64,000 nucleotides of DNA from CAZSAK01 sp964605155 (GCA_964605155.1 CAZSAK010000012.1:1-64000), one strand, 5' to 3'. Counted from the first letter of the stretch, positions 36,004 to 45,002 are shown. Numbers and translations: made by a program. Notes: generated from the sequence alone by a model not told the origin.

Positions 36004-36348
36004 ATGCTCAAACCCGTATCGATCCTCTTGCCCGTATCCATCGTGACACTGGCTTTGGGAGGCTGCGCCAATACCAGCGAACTGGAACGTATCAGCAATG
36101 CCACCGAACAGGCACAACAGACAGCCGATGAGGCCAAAAAACTGGCACAGGATGCAATGAACGAGGCAAAGCAGGCCCGTTCACAGTCCTCTCAGGCGAT
36201 GTCCACTGCCAATGATGCCCGCTCGATTGCCCAACAGGCCGGCGCGGATGCGAACGAGGCGAAGGCCAGTGCAAACGAGGCAATGAATGCTGCCGAGCGT
36301 GCCGATGAAAAGGCGGAACGGATGTTTCAAAAGTCGATGGCGAAATAG
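36004..36348 (+). CDS. Lpp/OprI-like alanine-zipper outer-membrane lipoprotein
   Basis: 114 residues with a lipoprotein signal and lipobox LALGGC (C21), then a continuous Ala-rich heptad coiled coil (ATEQAQQTADEAKKLAQDA and onward) ending in a C-terminal lysine (QKSMAK). This matches Lpp/OprI lipoproteins, whose terminal Lys is linked to peptidoglycan. It is longer than E. coli Lpp (58 mature residues). GGAG precedes the ATG by 11 bases. The convergent neighbour is an L,D-transpeptidase, the enzyme type that makes this link. Confidence 0.82.
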   Translation: MLKPVSILLPVSIVTLALGGCANTSELERISNATEQAQQTADEAKKLAQDAMNEAKQARSQSSQAMSTANDARSIAQQAGADANEAKASANEAMNAAERADEKAERMFQKSMAK

Positions 36349-36364
36349 GCGATTGCCATCCCGT

Positions 36365-36395
36365 TATCCCTTCAGGCAGCTGCGCCTAGGGGATA
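36365..36395. terminator. hairpin between convergent lipoprotein and L,D-transpeptidase genes
   Basis: TATCCC/GGGATA with an inner AGGC/GCCT pair forms a two-part stem between the convergent genes, overlapping the transpeptidase stop. No strong T run is present, so it is a moderate candidate for a bidirectional terminator. Confidence 0.35.
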
Positions 36396-37684
36396 CAGTG
36401 CGACATCAAACCGTAATGATCGGCGCGTAACAATCTGCCGTTGATGCCGATCGCCCTGGACAGCCGGTCAGTGACTTCCATTACAGATGTCTGTGTTTCG
36501 TAGGGCCCTACCAGTACATGGCAATAGCCGTCATTAGAACTGGCCTGCACGGATACCGGCAGATCCAGCGCCTCGATTCTTGCCGCGAGTTTGAAAGCAT
36601 TGTCCAGTTCTCCAAAGGCGCCGATCTGTATAACCCAGCCATCGGATAACCGATGATCGATTGACACCTCTGCGACCCGCGAGGGAATGCCTGAATGCCT
36701 TCCTGCAACCTCTACAGCCCGTTCAAGTACACCTTTTCGCTGTCCGGATGGCGTAATCGCACTGACTGTGGATAAAATCTGTTGAAGGTTGTCATGGCCT
36801 CCCACACCGGGTTCGACGATGGGGTCATGTGACTCCAGCACCAGCTCCCCGTTATGCCTGCCGATTTTATAGGGTTGATCCACCACTTCAACGCGTGTGC
36901 CCACTGCGACACGATTGAACAAATCTTCAATATCCTCCGGATACATACGCAGGCATCCATGACTTATTCGCCTGCCAACCCCGAACGGTTTATTCGTGCC
37001 ATGGATGAGAAACTTCGTTTTGTCCAGCCTTAAAGCAAATCTGCCCAAAGGATTATCCGGACCCGGCGGGACAATCTTGGGCAAGACATGTCCCTCCTTT
37101 GCATACTCTTCGAGAATCGACTCTGGTACCGTCCAGGCGGGATCGACTATTTTGTCGATTACAGTAGTTATGCCAACCGGTGTCGACCATCCTTCCGAAC
37201 CTATACCAAGAGGATATGTCACGATTTCCAGGACATCCACCTTTCCGTCTTGTTCGGGTGGTGGAAAATAATAAAGCCGCATCTCGGCAAGATTGATGAT
37301 AATGCCATTGCGTGGCGCACTTGGAATAATAAACATGGTGGGTACAACAACACGCGCACCTTCTGCAGGCAACCAGGGATCGATATCAGGATTGGCCGCC
37401 ACGATCTCGTTGAAACCGAGATCGTGGCGGCGGGCGACATCGGCAAGCGTATCATCTGCCGCAATGGTAACTTCTACCAGCCGGCCTATTAGATCATCGT
37501 CTCCTTCAGAAAGGGTATATGTGGCCGCATGGCACAGCATGCCCGCCAACAACATAAAAACGGAGGTTATGGAGACGACCGTTGAGAAAACGCGCGTTCT
37601 GTAACGGGCAACTTGCAGGAATTTCAAATGACCAGTTTGTCTCGATATGGACCACACCATGTCATTATAGCCATGGCAGAGCAT
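36386..37684 (-). CDS. L,D-transpeptidase with LysM and SPOR regions
   Basis: 432 residues as read. A signal or anchor segment (about 33-53) leads to a LysM domain (about 72-116), a YkuD catalytic domain (about 125-275) with H228, and SHGCLRM holding H242 and C244, and a C-terminal SPOR-like domain (about 345-430). YkuD enzymes make 3-3 cross-links or attach Lpp to peptidoglycan; the LysM-YkuD layout is that of ErfK/YbiS. The unusual extra SPOR domain would direct it to denuded septal glycan. The start is uncertain; ATG at 37660 is possible. Confidence 0.88.
   Translation of the reverse strand: MLCHGYNDMVWSISRQTGHLKFLQVARYRTRVFSTVVSITSVFMLLAGMLCHAATYTLSEGDDDLIGRLVEVTIAADDTLADVARRHDLGFNEIVAANPDIDPWLPAEGARVVVPTMFIIPSAPRNGIIINLAEMRLYYFPPPEQDGKVDVLEIVTYPLGIGSEGWSTPVGITTVIDKIVDPAWTVPESILEEYAKEGHVLPKIVPPGPDNPLGRFALRLDKTKFLIHGTNKPFGVGRRISHGCLRMYPEDIEDLFNRVAVGTRVEVVDQPYKIGRHNGELVLESHDPIVEPGVGGHDNLQQILSTVSAITPSGQRKGVLERAVEVAGRHSGIPSRVAEVSIDHRLSDGWVIQIGAFGELDNAFKLAARIEALDLPVSVQASSNDGYCHVLVGPYETQTSVMEVTDRLSRAIGINGRLLRADHYGLMSHCIP
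37395..37431. repeat. perfect 15-bp inverted repeat inside the LysM codons
   Basis: GCCGCCACGATCTCG and CGAGATCGTGGCGGC are exact reverse complements separated by 7 bases. They encode RRHDLGFNEIVAAN of the LysM motif, so the message would form a very stable hairpin about 255-290 bases into the gene. Confidence 0.85.
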
Positions 37685-37716
37685 ATATTACGACACTCAG
37701 GCCGTTATCCATTTAT

Positions 37717-38081
37717 TCAGATGTGCCTCGAGAGGCGATTGGACGGCCTATTAATATCCATGTGCATGGTCGCGTCGATCTGCTTGATCTTTTCGAATAA
37801 CGCATCTGACTCGACAGACTTGGCGATGATCAGGATACACATCAAATGACCGCCCTGTCCGAATTCATCCCGGGCGAAACAGCAGCGCGTCTGCCGAGAC
37901 CCTTGATGAACTGGATGGCATTGGCCATATTGGATATGGCGGACGTTTCACTGATTTTCAAAGCTGATCGTTCGGGGAAGTTTTCCACATATTTTGATTT
38001 GTTCATGGATATTATACGACAACTTGTCATCACCCAGGTATACGCCCGGCAGGACAATGGACACAGAGCAGGAACCGTCAT
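37717..38081 (-). pseudogene. remnant of an EAL (c-di-GMP phosphodiesterase) domain gene
   Basis: Two adjacent minus-strand frames resemble consecutive parts of an EAL domain. The first (38081-37842) has ALKISETSAISNMANAIQFI, like the FEITETAAIxNLxxAxxFI block. The second (37842-37717, different frame) has IAKSVESDALFEKIKQI, like TIAEFVESDxILEKLREI near the domain end. The catalytic middle (DDFGSG to KIDG) of about 45-60 residues is missing, and a frameshift separates the pieces. I infer a decayed gene. The plus-strand frame over it is a shadow. Confidence 0.6.
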
Positions 38082-38154
38082 CTGAAAGAATGATTGTTTG
38101 ATGTCAATATTTTTTGATCAGTAATATGGCTATCCAGTTCAGTGGGTGATTACC

Positions 38155-39009
38155 TTATTCCTGAACAAGTTCACTGCCGGAAAAACGAATACTCGATCCA
38201 GGAGACATCTTGATGGGCTGGATCCCGTGTTGCATCAGGCCAGCGTAAAATTCATCCGGGTCCTGTGTCAGTACCGGGAAGGTAGCGAAATGATGCGGAA
38301 TGGCCATCTTGGCATTGACACTCACCGCCGCCCTGATCGCCATATCAGGCTCCATACCGAAATGGCCTCCGATGTTGATCAGTGCGACGTCAGGGGCATA
38401 ATGTTCACCGATCAGTTTCATGTCGGAAAAATAGGCGGTATCACCAGTATCATAGATTGTGGGACCATTCTTGATCCTGATAACGAACCCGGCGGGGTTG
38501 CCGCCATATACGATATCCGGTTGCAACTTGCCGGCATTGGGATTGTTCATGCCGCTTGAATGAATCGCCGGAGTCATGGCAACCATGACTTCACCATCCG
38601 CTATGGTTATCTCACCACCAATATTGAACAAGGTATCAAATCCCATCTGGTCCTTCGGGTAACCGAGCAGTTTCGCCATGTTGGTACCAAGTTCGAAATT
38701 GGTAACCAGACGTGCCGAAGTTTTTCTGGCCAACGCTACCGAGTCTCCGATATGGTCGAAATGACCATGGGTAATCAGGATATAGTCGGCTTTTTTAATC
38801 GCATCCAATGGATTCTTATCATCCTTAGCCTCAGGATTCATCGGGTTACTCAGCCAGGGATCAATCATCAACACCTTGCCGGCGGGGGTTACAATCCTGA
38901 AGGCGGCATGGCCATACCATGTAAGGATCGTTTCCTTGTCACTAGCCTGTGCAGCAATTGAACTCAACAACAACAGCTGCAGGACAACCATAAGTTTCCT
39001 GATGATCAT
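38155..39009 (-). CDS. exported metallo-beta-lactamase-fold hydrolase (UPF0173 type)
   Basis: 284 residues. A signal peptide (cleavage near AAQAS) precedes a metal-dependent hydrolase fold beginning TWYGHAAFRI, with the metal motif THGHFDHIGD and further ligands in YDTGDTAYFSDM and IPHHFATFP. This is the UPF0173/UlaG-like class; most members are cytoplasmic, so the signal peptide is notable. The substrate is unknown. Confidence 0.85.
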   Translation of the reverse strand: MIIRKLMVVLQLLLLSSIAAQASDKETILTWYGHAAFRIVTPAGKVLMIDPWLSNPMNPEAKDDKNPLDAIKKADYILITHGHFDHIGDSVALARKTSARLVTNFELGTNMAKLLGYPKDQMGFDTLFNIGGEITIADGEVMVAMTPAIHSSGMNNPNAGKLQPDIVYGGNPAGFVIRIKNGPTIYDTGDTAYFSDMKLIGEHYAPDVALINIGGHFGMEPDMAIRAAVSVNAKMAIPHHFATFPVLTQDPDEFYAGLMQHGIQPIKMSPGSSIRFSGSELVQE

Positions 39010-39105
39010 GCCGTATACCCCCTGTGAATTTGCCGGTTAGATTTCTAATCGCACTATATAACTCACACTCAAGGATATCAATATCGAGGCATTACTAGCT
39101 GTTCA

Positions 39106-39405
39106 TTATCGTATATGAAGACTCCAGCCAAAAAATGATCCATGGTGATTGTGGTGCTGACCGTGAAAGTACCCACGGTAGACATTGACAGATCCTCTGG
39201 GCGAATATTGGAAATTCCGGTAATCATTGTGTCTGTAATGCCTTGCATGTTCATGATGACGGTGTTGTTGTTGATGCCCGTGATGCTTATTCCTTGTATA
39301 ACCATGGTCGTGACGTTCGCCGGCATTAGCGAACCCAGGAATGCTGATCGCAATCAGACTTAACAATATCAAGGCAAGAGCAGTATATTTATAATGAGTA
39401 GACAT
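39106..39405 (-). CDS. small exported His-rich protein
   Basis: 99 residues: a clear signal peptide (ALALILLSLIAISIPGFANA) and a mature part with about 20 histidines (HGHQQQHRHHEHARHYRHND), plus Tyr and Arg. AGGAGG stands 6 bases before the ATG, which selects this frame over an overlapping one. It probably binds metal ions in the periplasm; no family is recognised. Confidence 0.75.
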   Translation of the reverse strand: MSTHYKYTALALILLSLIAISIPGFANAGERHDHGYTRNKHHGHQQQHRHHEHARHYRHNDYRNFQYSPRGSVNVYRGYFHGQHHNHHGSFFGWSLHIR

Positions 39406-39551
39406 AACACACCTCCTTCAGGCGCCAGACAAAGGAATCGTTCTTGATCATGACAATACACTTTTGCGCCTGAATGGAGCATGAACATTCCTGCTGATTG
39501 ATATCAACCGTTAAATGAAAGCATTAATACAAACCGGAAGATAAGGGGATA

Positions 39552-40751
39552 TCAACACTTTACGGGTTTGACCTTGCCGGCCACTGATCTGGCACGCTCA
39601 CGCGCGTCATCGACATTGTCACCGAAGGCCAATGCCACACCCATACGGCGGCTGACGTAGGCCTCTGGCTTGCCAAAAAGCCGGATATCCGTACGCGGTA
39701 CACGCAAGGCCTCATCGACGCCTTCGAAGGCAATACCCTTTTCATCCATACCGCCGTAAATCACGGCACTGGCACCGGGAGAGCGCAGGTCCACGCATAC
39801 TGGCAACCCAAGGATCGCTCTGGCATGCAGCTCGAACTCGCTCTGCACCTGGCTAACCATCGTTACCATCCCGGTATCATGGGGCCTGGGACTGACCTCG
39901 CTGAACCACACCTGGTCGTCTTTGACAAACAGCTCAACTCCGAATATTCCACGTCCGCCCAGATTGCCGGTGATCTCTCTGGCGATTTCCCGCGCGTACT
40001 GCAGCGCAAGATCGGACATCACATGCGGCTGCCAGCTTTCGACATAGTCACCCTTGACCTGCACATGACCTATTGGATCACAAAAGCTGGTCTGGATCTC
40101 TCCGTGTTCATCGAGCGAACGTACCGTCAGCTGGGTAATCTCGTAATCGAAATCGATCATCTCTTCAACGATTACCTTGCCATGTTCGACCCGGCCTCCG
40201 CTCATGGCGTATTCCCATGCCGTTTCTATCTCTTCCAGGCTGTTGATCACGGATTGACCTTTTCCGGATGATGACATGACGGGCTTGATGATACAGGGTA
40301 ATCCTGTGTGCTCAGTTATCACGCTACGCAACTCATCTATATTTTCAGCAAAGGCGTAACGTGATACGGGCAATGCCAGTTGCTCGGCGGCCAGACGACG
40401 GATCCCCTCACGGTTCATAGTCAACTGGGTCGCGCGGGCGGTCGGAATGACTTCAGCGAGACCATCGGCTTCGATTTCAGCAAGCGTATCCGTGGCAATG
40501 GCCTCGATCTCCGGCACGATGATGTGGGGTCTTTCATGCTCGATCAGCGCCCGCAAGGCGGTTGCGTCAACCATGCTGATTACGTGGGCGCGATGGGCAA
40601 GCAGGTGCCCCGGTGCGTTTGCATAGCGATCTACGGCGATGACCTCCACACCCAGACGTTGCAGTGCGATAATCACTTCCTTGCCGAGTTCACCACAACC
40701 GAGCAACATCACCCGGTTAGCGCAGGGGGACAGCGGTGTACCGATTCTCAT
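39552..40751 (-). CDS. purT: formate-dependent phosphoribosylglycinamide formyltransferase PurT
   Basis: 399-residue ATP-grasp enzyme making formyl-GAR from GAR, formate and ATP, an alternative to folate-dependent PurN in purine synthesis. N-terminal NAD-like fold VMLLGCGELGKEVIIALQ, then IKPVMSSSGKGQS, EVSPRPHDTGMVT and the C-terminal RMGVALAFGD are characteristic. Normal length. It is flanked by unrelated genes. Confidence 0.95.
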   Translation of the reverse strand: MRIGTPLSPCANRVMLLGCGELGKEVIIALQRLGVEVIAVDRYANAPGHLLAHRAHVISMVDATALRALIEHERPHIIVPEIEAIATDTLAEIEADGLAEVIPTARATQLTMNREGIRRLAAEQLALPVSRYAFAENIDELRSVITEHTGLPCIIKPVMSSSGKGQSVINSLEEIETAWEYAMSGGRVEHGKVIVEEMIDFDYEITQLTVRSLDEHGEIQTSFCDPIGHVQVKGDYVESWQPHVMSDLALQYAREIAREITGNLGGRGIFGVELFVKDDQVWFSEVSPRPHDTGMVTMVSQVQSEFELHARAILGLPVCVDLRSPGASAVIYGGMDEKGIAFEGVDEALRVPRTDIRLFGKPEAYVSRRMGVALAFGDNVDDARERARSVAGKVKPVKC

Positions 40752-40794
40752 ACGTTAGCAGGGCCTTGCGAAAGTATCTTACCCAGTTTGTTGT

Positions 40795-41499
40795 TTACTG
40801 CAGCTCTATCGACCCGGATACGGTTATTGAAATTTTGCTCATGCCGGCTTCGACAGCAGGTGCCGTCAGCTTGCTTTCCATCACCGTGGTCCTCATGAGT
40901 GGTCGTGGAGGAGGCATTGAATCCGGCGATTCAATTGCAATCCTTACTATGCGGTAGCCCGCCGCACCGAGATTGTCTACCACAATGTCCGCACGGCTTT
41001 TAAATGCATCCAGCGCTGCGTCGATCAGTTCATTTTCGGTATCATCCCTTTTTTGGTCTGATACACTGAAGTCCATCGATTTGACCAGCAAACGCTTCTG
41101 CAACACGCCGATCAAACGGGTTATCCCGGCGACATTGCGGCTTCTCAGTATCAGGGATTGGCTGGCGCGCCAATGATCAATGCTGTTTTCATCGTAGACG
41201 GCATGGACATAATAATTGCCCGTCATCACGTCCACGTCCTGGCTGCTACCCGCCGCTTTCAATGCCCATGCCATACTCGAATTGATCTTGTCCGCGAGCA
41301 GAGCCGGTTCTTTCCCTTCTATTTCTCTGGCAAGCGTAGCAATCATCAGATCGTTATCGACCTCCTTCGAACGCTGGGCCTTGATGGAGACAATATCGTA
41401 GTGTTCTGTCTCGGCGATCGCTGACGTCATTGGCAACCCTGACATGATGAACGTCCACAGCATGATCACACCACACGTTTTGTCGATGTTTATCGCCAC
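40795..41499 (-). CDS. SIMPL-domain (DUF541) exported protein
   Basis: About 234 residues: an N-terminal signal segment (VIMLWTFIMSGLPMTSAIAE) and a SIMPL/DUF541 domain. Typical features are the opening strand with SIKAQRSKEVDND and YRIVRIAIESPDSMPPPRPLMR near the C-terminus. The family is periplasmic with no settled role. The frame is open to 41529, but GTG at 41499 has GGAG 6 bases upstream. It is 43 bases upstream of purT. Confidence 0.75.
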   Translation of the reverse strand: MAINIDKTCGVIMLWTFIMSGLPMTSAIAETEHYDIVSIKAQRSKEVDNDLMIATLAREIEGKEPALLADKINSSMAWALKAAGSSQDVDVMTGNYYVHAVYDENSIDHWRASQSLILRSRNVAGITRLIGVLQKRLLVKSMDFSVSDQKRDDTENELIDAALDAFKSRADIVVDNLGAAGYRIVRIAIESPDSMPPPRPLMRTTVMESKLTAPAVEAGMSKISITVSGSIELQ

Positions 41500-41556
41500 G
41501 CGCATCTCCATCAAGTATCCCAAAAACAATCGGCAGGTCAGTATAATTGCCTCATA

Positions 41557-41578
41557 ATGTTATTATTTCCAATAACAT
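41557..41578. repeat. 8-bp inverted repeat upstream of the SIMPL gene
   Basis: ATGTTATT and AATAACAT flank 6 bases, about 60 bases before the SIMPL gene start. It could be a regulator site; none is assigned. Confidence 0.35.
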
Positions 41579-41701
41579 AATAGAGGGCATCCAGTCCATG
41601 CTAGTCAGTTATTTTGACACAGGATTTATATTGAAGTCTGAGTCAATACTACCGATATAGGCTCAAAATAGCGAACAATTTTCATGGTCGAAGGTATCGG
41701 T

Positions 41702-41728
41702 TTTCCACCGCTGTTAATCGGGTGGAAA
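41702..41728. repeat. 8-bp inverted repeat upstream of the 41790 gene
   Basis: TTTCCACC and GGTGGAAA flank 11 bases, about 60 bases before the ATG at 41790. It may be an operator or a leader hairpin; no T run follows. Confidence 0.35.
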
Positions 41729-41789
41729 TTTCAGAATTCCATAGCCTTGCCGCTATTCCCTAAACAGCTTGAAAATAAAACAACATCAA

Positions 41790-42206
41790 ATGAAAACAAG
41801 AATCGAAAATATTCCGAAATTAAAGACCGAACGCATGCTCATCGATGGCAGTCGTTATAACCAGGTGAGACTGGGCTTGCTGCGGCTTGAGAATCCTCTG
41901 CGTCTCAAACTCACTGGATTGCGAGGTATGGATATCATCCTCGACAACACCGCCTGGGTTTGTGTCGATCGAACCATGTATGATCTACCGGTACTGGCCT
42001 GGACGGATTTTGAGAAAACGGTTCGCAACGGCCTCCATGAACCGGTATACTGCCAGTTGCATTTCTATCACATCCACGCAGATCTGATCATCGAAACCGT
42101 CCTGGCGACCATGACCTCGGTACTCACCCAATTGCTTAAAAACAAAAAGCCCGGCAATTATGTGAACGTTTGTGACCTCATCAAGTCCCGGAGCTGCTCA
42201 GAGTAA
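41790..42206 (+). CDS. conserved-looking hypothetical protein
   Basis: 138 residues from ATG at 41790 (a TTG at 41769 extends it by 7). There is no signal peptide or membrane helix. The middle alternates strands and helices (LRLKLTGLRGMDIILDN, WVCVDRTMYDLPVLAW), suggesting a compact alpha/beta protein. I do not recognise the family. Neighbours are divergent or convergent and give no functional clue. Confidence 0.55.
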   Translation: MKTRIENIPKLKTERMLIDGSRYNQVRLGLLRLENPLRLKLTGLRGMDIILDNTAWVCVDRTMYDLPVLAWTDFEKTVRNGLHEPVYCQLHFYHIHADLIIETVLATMTSVLTQLLKNKKPGNYVNVCDLIKSRSCSE

Positions 42207-42243
42207 CTGCTGATTCCCGGCCGGAGACAACCAGCATCCGATA

Positions 42244-42777
42244 TTATCCAGATTCCTCTAGCAGGTTGCGGATGTATTGCTCCATAACCCTGTATCCACC
42301 CTCACCGATTTTCATGAAGCGTATATAGCCATACTTGTCAATCAGATACAAGGTGGGCCAAAAACGGTTATTGAACCGTTCCCAGTTGAGGAAGTCATTA
42401 TCAATGAGCACTGGATAGCTGATGGCCTCACGGCTCACATACTGCCTTACATTTTCCACCTCCCGCTCGTAACTGAATTCCGGTGAATGAATTGATACTA
42501 CCTCCAGGCCGGCATTATGGAACTGTTTATACCAGCCCTTGATATAAGGTTCGACATGACGACAATTGCGGCAACCTAAGGTCCAGAATTCTACCAGCAC
42601 AACCCTGCCGCGTAGATCCTGCAAACGGACCGGTCTGCTGTTCAGCCACGTATCACTGCTGATCTCCGGCGCCCTGATGTGCAGATCACCGGTATAGGCT
42701 GTACGGCTCATCAATATAATGATGGCCATGACGAGCATCAATAAATAACGGAACATTCGTCTGCTGTTCATGGTCAT
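42244..42777 (-). CDS. membrane-anchored thioredoxin-like protein (TlpA/DipZ C-terminal type)
   Basis: 177 residues with an N-terminal hydrophobic anchor (about 10-28) and a periplasmic thioredoxin fold. The redox motif is WTLGCRNCRH, a CxxC in the context WTxxCxNC seen in DipZ-like and TlpA-like proteins, followed by VLIDNDFLNWERF and FWPTLYLIDKYG with the cis-proline. It lies 6 bases after the histidine kinase gene, so the two-component system may control or sense envelope thiol redox state. Confidence 0.85.
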   Translation of the reverse strand: MTMNSRRMFRYLLMLVMAIIILMSRTAYTGDLHIRAPEISSDTWLNSRPVRLQDLRGRVVLVEFWTLGCRNCRHVEPYIKGWYKQFHNAGLEVVSIHSPEFSYEREVENVRQYVSREAISYPVLIDNDFLNWERFNNRFWPTLYLIDKYGYIRFMKIGEGGYRVMEQYIRNLLEESG

Positions 42778-42783
42778 GATCTG

Positions 42784-44271
42784 TCAGCTGACCGCAGCTA
42801 CGATAGGTAACCTGAAACGGAAGGTCGAACCCGAATTGATAACACTCTCGACCTCGATATTACTGCCGTGTAGATTGAGTATGCGTTTTGCGATTGCAAG
42901 GCCCAGTCCAGCGCCTCCCCGGAGGTCTTTACGGCTTTTATCAGCCTGATAAAAGCGGTCGAAGATGTTGGGCAGCTCTTCCTGCGGGATACCGGACCCG
43001 GTATCGCTGATCTGTACCGTTACGCTGTTTCCGTCAGGAGTCAATACCAGGCTGACTGTCCCGCCTTCCGGAGTATGACGCAGCGCATTTTCAATCAGAT
43101 TTTCGAGCACCCGTTCGACCAGAGCGATATCCGCAGAGACAAAAGGCAACTCCTTGCCGATATTTGTAATGATATCGATGTGTTTCTTCCTCGCCTCGAG
43201 AGCGAATTTTTGCGCTACATCCTGTACGAGCTCCTCGAGACTAAACGGTTCCCGCTTGACGACAGTTTCCTCATAATCCAGTTTAGCGAGTTCGAACAGC
43301 TCGGATACCAGTTTATTCAACTGTTCACAATGCTGGATGGCGATCCTCAGGTAATCCCGTCTTTCCTCTTCAGATAAAGCATTATCCTTTAACATCAGTG
43401 TCTCGATATATCCCTGCAGCGTGGCAAGCGGTGTACGCAGATCGTGAGAAACATTTGCCACCAGTTCCCGGCGCATGGCATCTGTTTTCTTGAGATCGTG
43501 CATCTGTTGCTTGATGCGGGAAGCCATCTGTTCGAATGTTGCTGCGAGACGTGTCACATCGTCCTCGCTTGCATGCCCCTGACCCTCAATCAGATTACGA
43601 TTGTTTTCCAGATCAACCTCGTCCTTGAATACGTCCATTGCCCTGGAGAGCCTTTTCAAGCGCCCAGTCATGAAAGCGAACAATATCAGGCCAGTGATCA
43701 GTGCAAACAAAAGACTAGACAGAATCACAAGGGAACTCAGTTTGAAGATATGGCTCTCCTGCAGCTTCTGTGCGATATCATCATGTTCCTCTCCACCCAG
43801 GATGATATACAGGTATCCCTGTAACATCCCGTTTTCCATGATGCGTGCCACGGAAAAGACCTTTTTTCGATCTGGATCACGGGGATCGTCACCTAGATAC
43901 GGGAAGGTCACATCCGATTGAAGATATTGCATGATCGGCCCGGTATTGACGCGCTTTCTCTTGATCTTCTCCTCCGGAGCCGAATAGGAAATTATGTTCC
44001 CCACAGTATCAAGCAGGTATATTTCAATACTCGGGTTAAACACCATGAGCGAATGAAACGTTTCTTTCAGTGCACTGGTATTTATCCGGCTGCCTTTCAT
44101 CAACAGCTTGTCATGTACTATATGCTCAGCAAGATTACGGTTTAATTTCTGGCTGACTTCCTGCTGATACATGTCTGCGGAATATTGGGTTATCACCACA
44201 ACCAGGATACCTACCATGGTGAAAAGAAACAGGAGCACGGCTGCCAGTCTAGAATACAGAGAGTTAAACAT
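42784..44271 (-). CDS. sensor histidine kinase
   Basis: 495 residues. Membrane segments at about 8-28 and 178-200 enclose a periplasmic sensor domain of about 150 residues. A HAMP linker precedes the dimerisation/phospho-acceptor motif ELVANVSHDLRTPLA and an HATPase domain with NLIENALRHT, ISDTGSGIPQEE and GGAGLGLAI. All catalytic boxes look intact. It follows the response regulator gene by 8 bases and precedes the thioredoxin-like gene by 6, forming a three-gene operon. The signal is unknown. Confidence 0.92.
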   Translation of the reverse strand: MFNSLYSRLAAVLLFLFTMVGILVVVITQYSADMYQQEVSQKLNRNLAEHIVHDKLLMKGSRINTSALKETFHSLMVFNPSIEIYLLDTVGNIISYSAPEEKIKRKRVNTGPIMQYLQSDVTFPYLGDDPRDPDRKKVFSVARIMENGMLQGYLYIILGGEEHDDIAQKLQESHIFKLSSLVILSSLLFALITGLILFAFMTGRLKRLSRAMDVFKDEVDLENNRNLIEGQGHASEDDVTRLAATFEQMASRIKQQMHDLKKTDAMRRELVANVSHDLRTPLATLQGYIETLMLKDNALSEEERRDYLRIAIQHCEQLNKLVSELFELAKLDYEETVVKREPFSLEELVQDVAQKFALEARKKHIDIITNIGKELPFVSADIALVERVLENLIENALRHTPEGGTVSLVLTPDGNSVTVQISDTGSGIPQEELPNIFDRFYQADKSRKDLRGGAGLGLAIAKRILNLHGSNIEVESVINSGSTFRFRLPIVAAVS

Positions 44272-44279
44272 CGTCCTGA

Positions 44280-45002
44280 TCAGGTTTCCGTGAATTTATA
44301 GCCGACTCCCCACACCGTGAGAATATAGTCAGGCTGTGCCGGGTTTTCCTCGATTTTTGCCCGCAGACGATTGATATGCGAATTCACCGTATGCTCATAA
44401 CCGTCATGCCCGTATCCCCAGACATAATCAAGTAACTGCGAGCGGGTATATACCCTGCCCGGATGCCTGGCGAAATACAGTAGCAACTCATATTCCTTTG
44501 CAGTCAGGTCGATATCTTTACCCCTGAGACTGACCTTGCGTTTACCGGTATCTATAACCAGATCCTTGATACGAATAATTTCATCACCGCCTTCGGCCTT
44601 GTCAGACTTCAGGCTCTCCATACGCCTGAAGATCGCCTTTACCCGCGCGACCAGTTCCGTAATGCTGAATGGTTTTGTGACGTAGTCATCTGCACCGATC
44701 TCGAGACCCAACACCCTGTCAACCTCCGACGATTTGGACGTCAGCATCAGGATCGGCGTATACGGAGGCTTGCTGCGTAGCCGTTTACACAGCTCCAGCC
44801 CATCCAATCCGGGCAACATCAGATCGAGAATGATCAGATCGTAGGTGTTGGCCATTGCCTTGGCGAGTCCCGCCACACCATCAAAGGCCAGCTCTGCTTG
44901 AAACGACTGATCCTTGAGATGCATCTCCAGCAGATGGGCGAGATCCTTGTTATCTTCAATGACCAGTATGGCTCGTGATATCAATACATGTTTCCTCAAC
45001 AT
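44280..45002 (-). CDS. OmpR/PhoB-family response regulator
   Basis: About 240 residues. The receiver domain has VIEDNKD, the phospho-acceptor in IILDLMLPGLDG and KPF; the C-terminal winged helix ends in RLRAKIEENPAQPDYILTVWGVGYKF (given here as VWGVGYKF). Starts are ambiguous: the frame opens at 45089, ATG at 45002 gives six extra residues, and TTG at 44984 has GAGG 9 bases upstream. Partner of the adjacent histidine kinase. Confidence 0.92.
   Translation of the reverse strand: MLRKHVLISRAILVIEDNKDLAHLLEMHLKDQSFQAELAFDGVAGLAKAMANTYDLIILDLMLPGLDGLELCKRLRSKPPYTPILMLTSKSSEVDRVLGLEIGADDYVTKPFSITELVARVKAIFRRMESLKSDKAEGGDEIIRIKDLVIDTGKRKVSLRGKDIDLTAKEYELLLYFARHPGRVYTRSQLLDYVWGYGHDGYEHTVNSHINRLRAKIEENPAQPDYILTVWGVGYKFTET

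Noticed and set aside
37846..38085. 79-codon plus-strand frame
   Set aside because: The opposite strand carries EAL-like blocks, so this is most likely a shadow of a decayed gene.
41702..41728. Intrinsic terminator
   Set aside because: The 8-bp stem is good but no T run follows on either strand.
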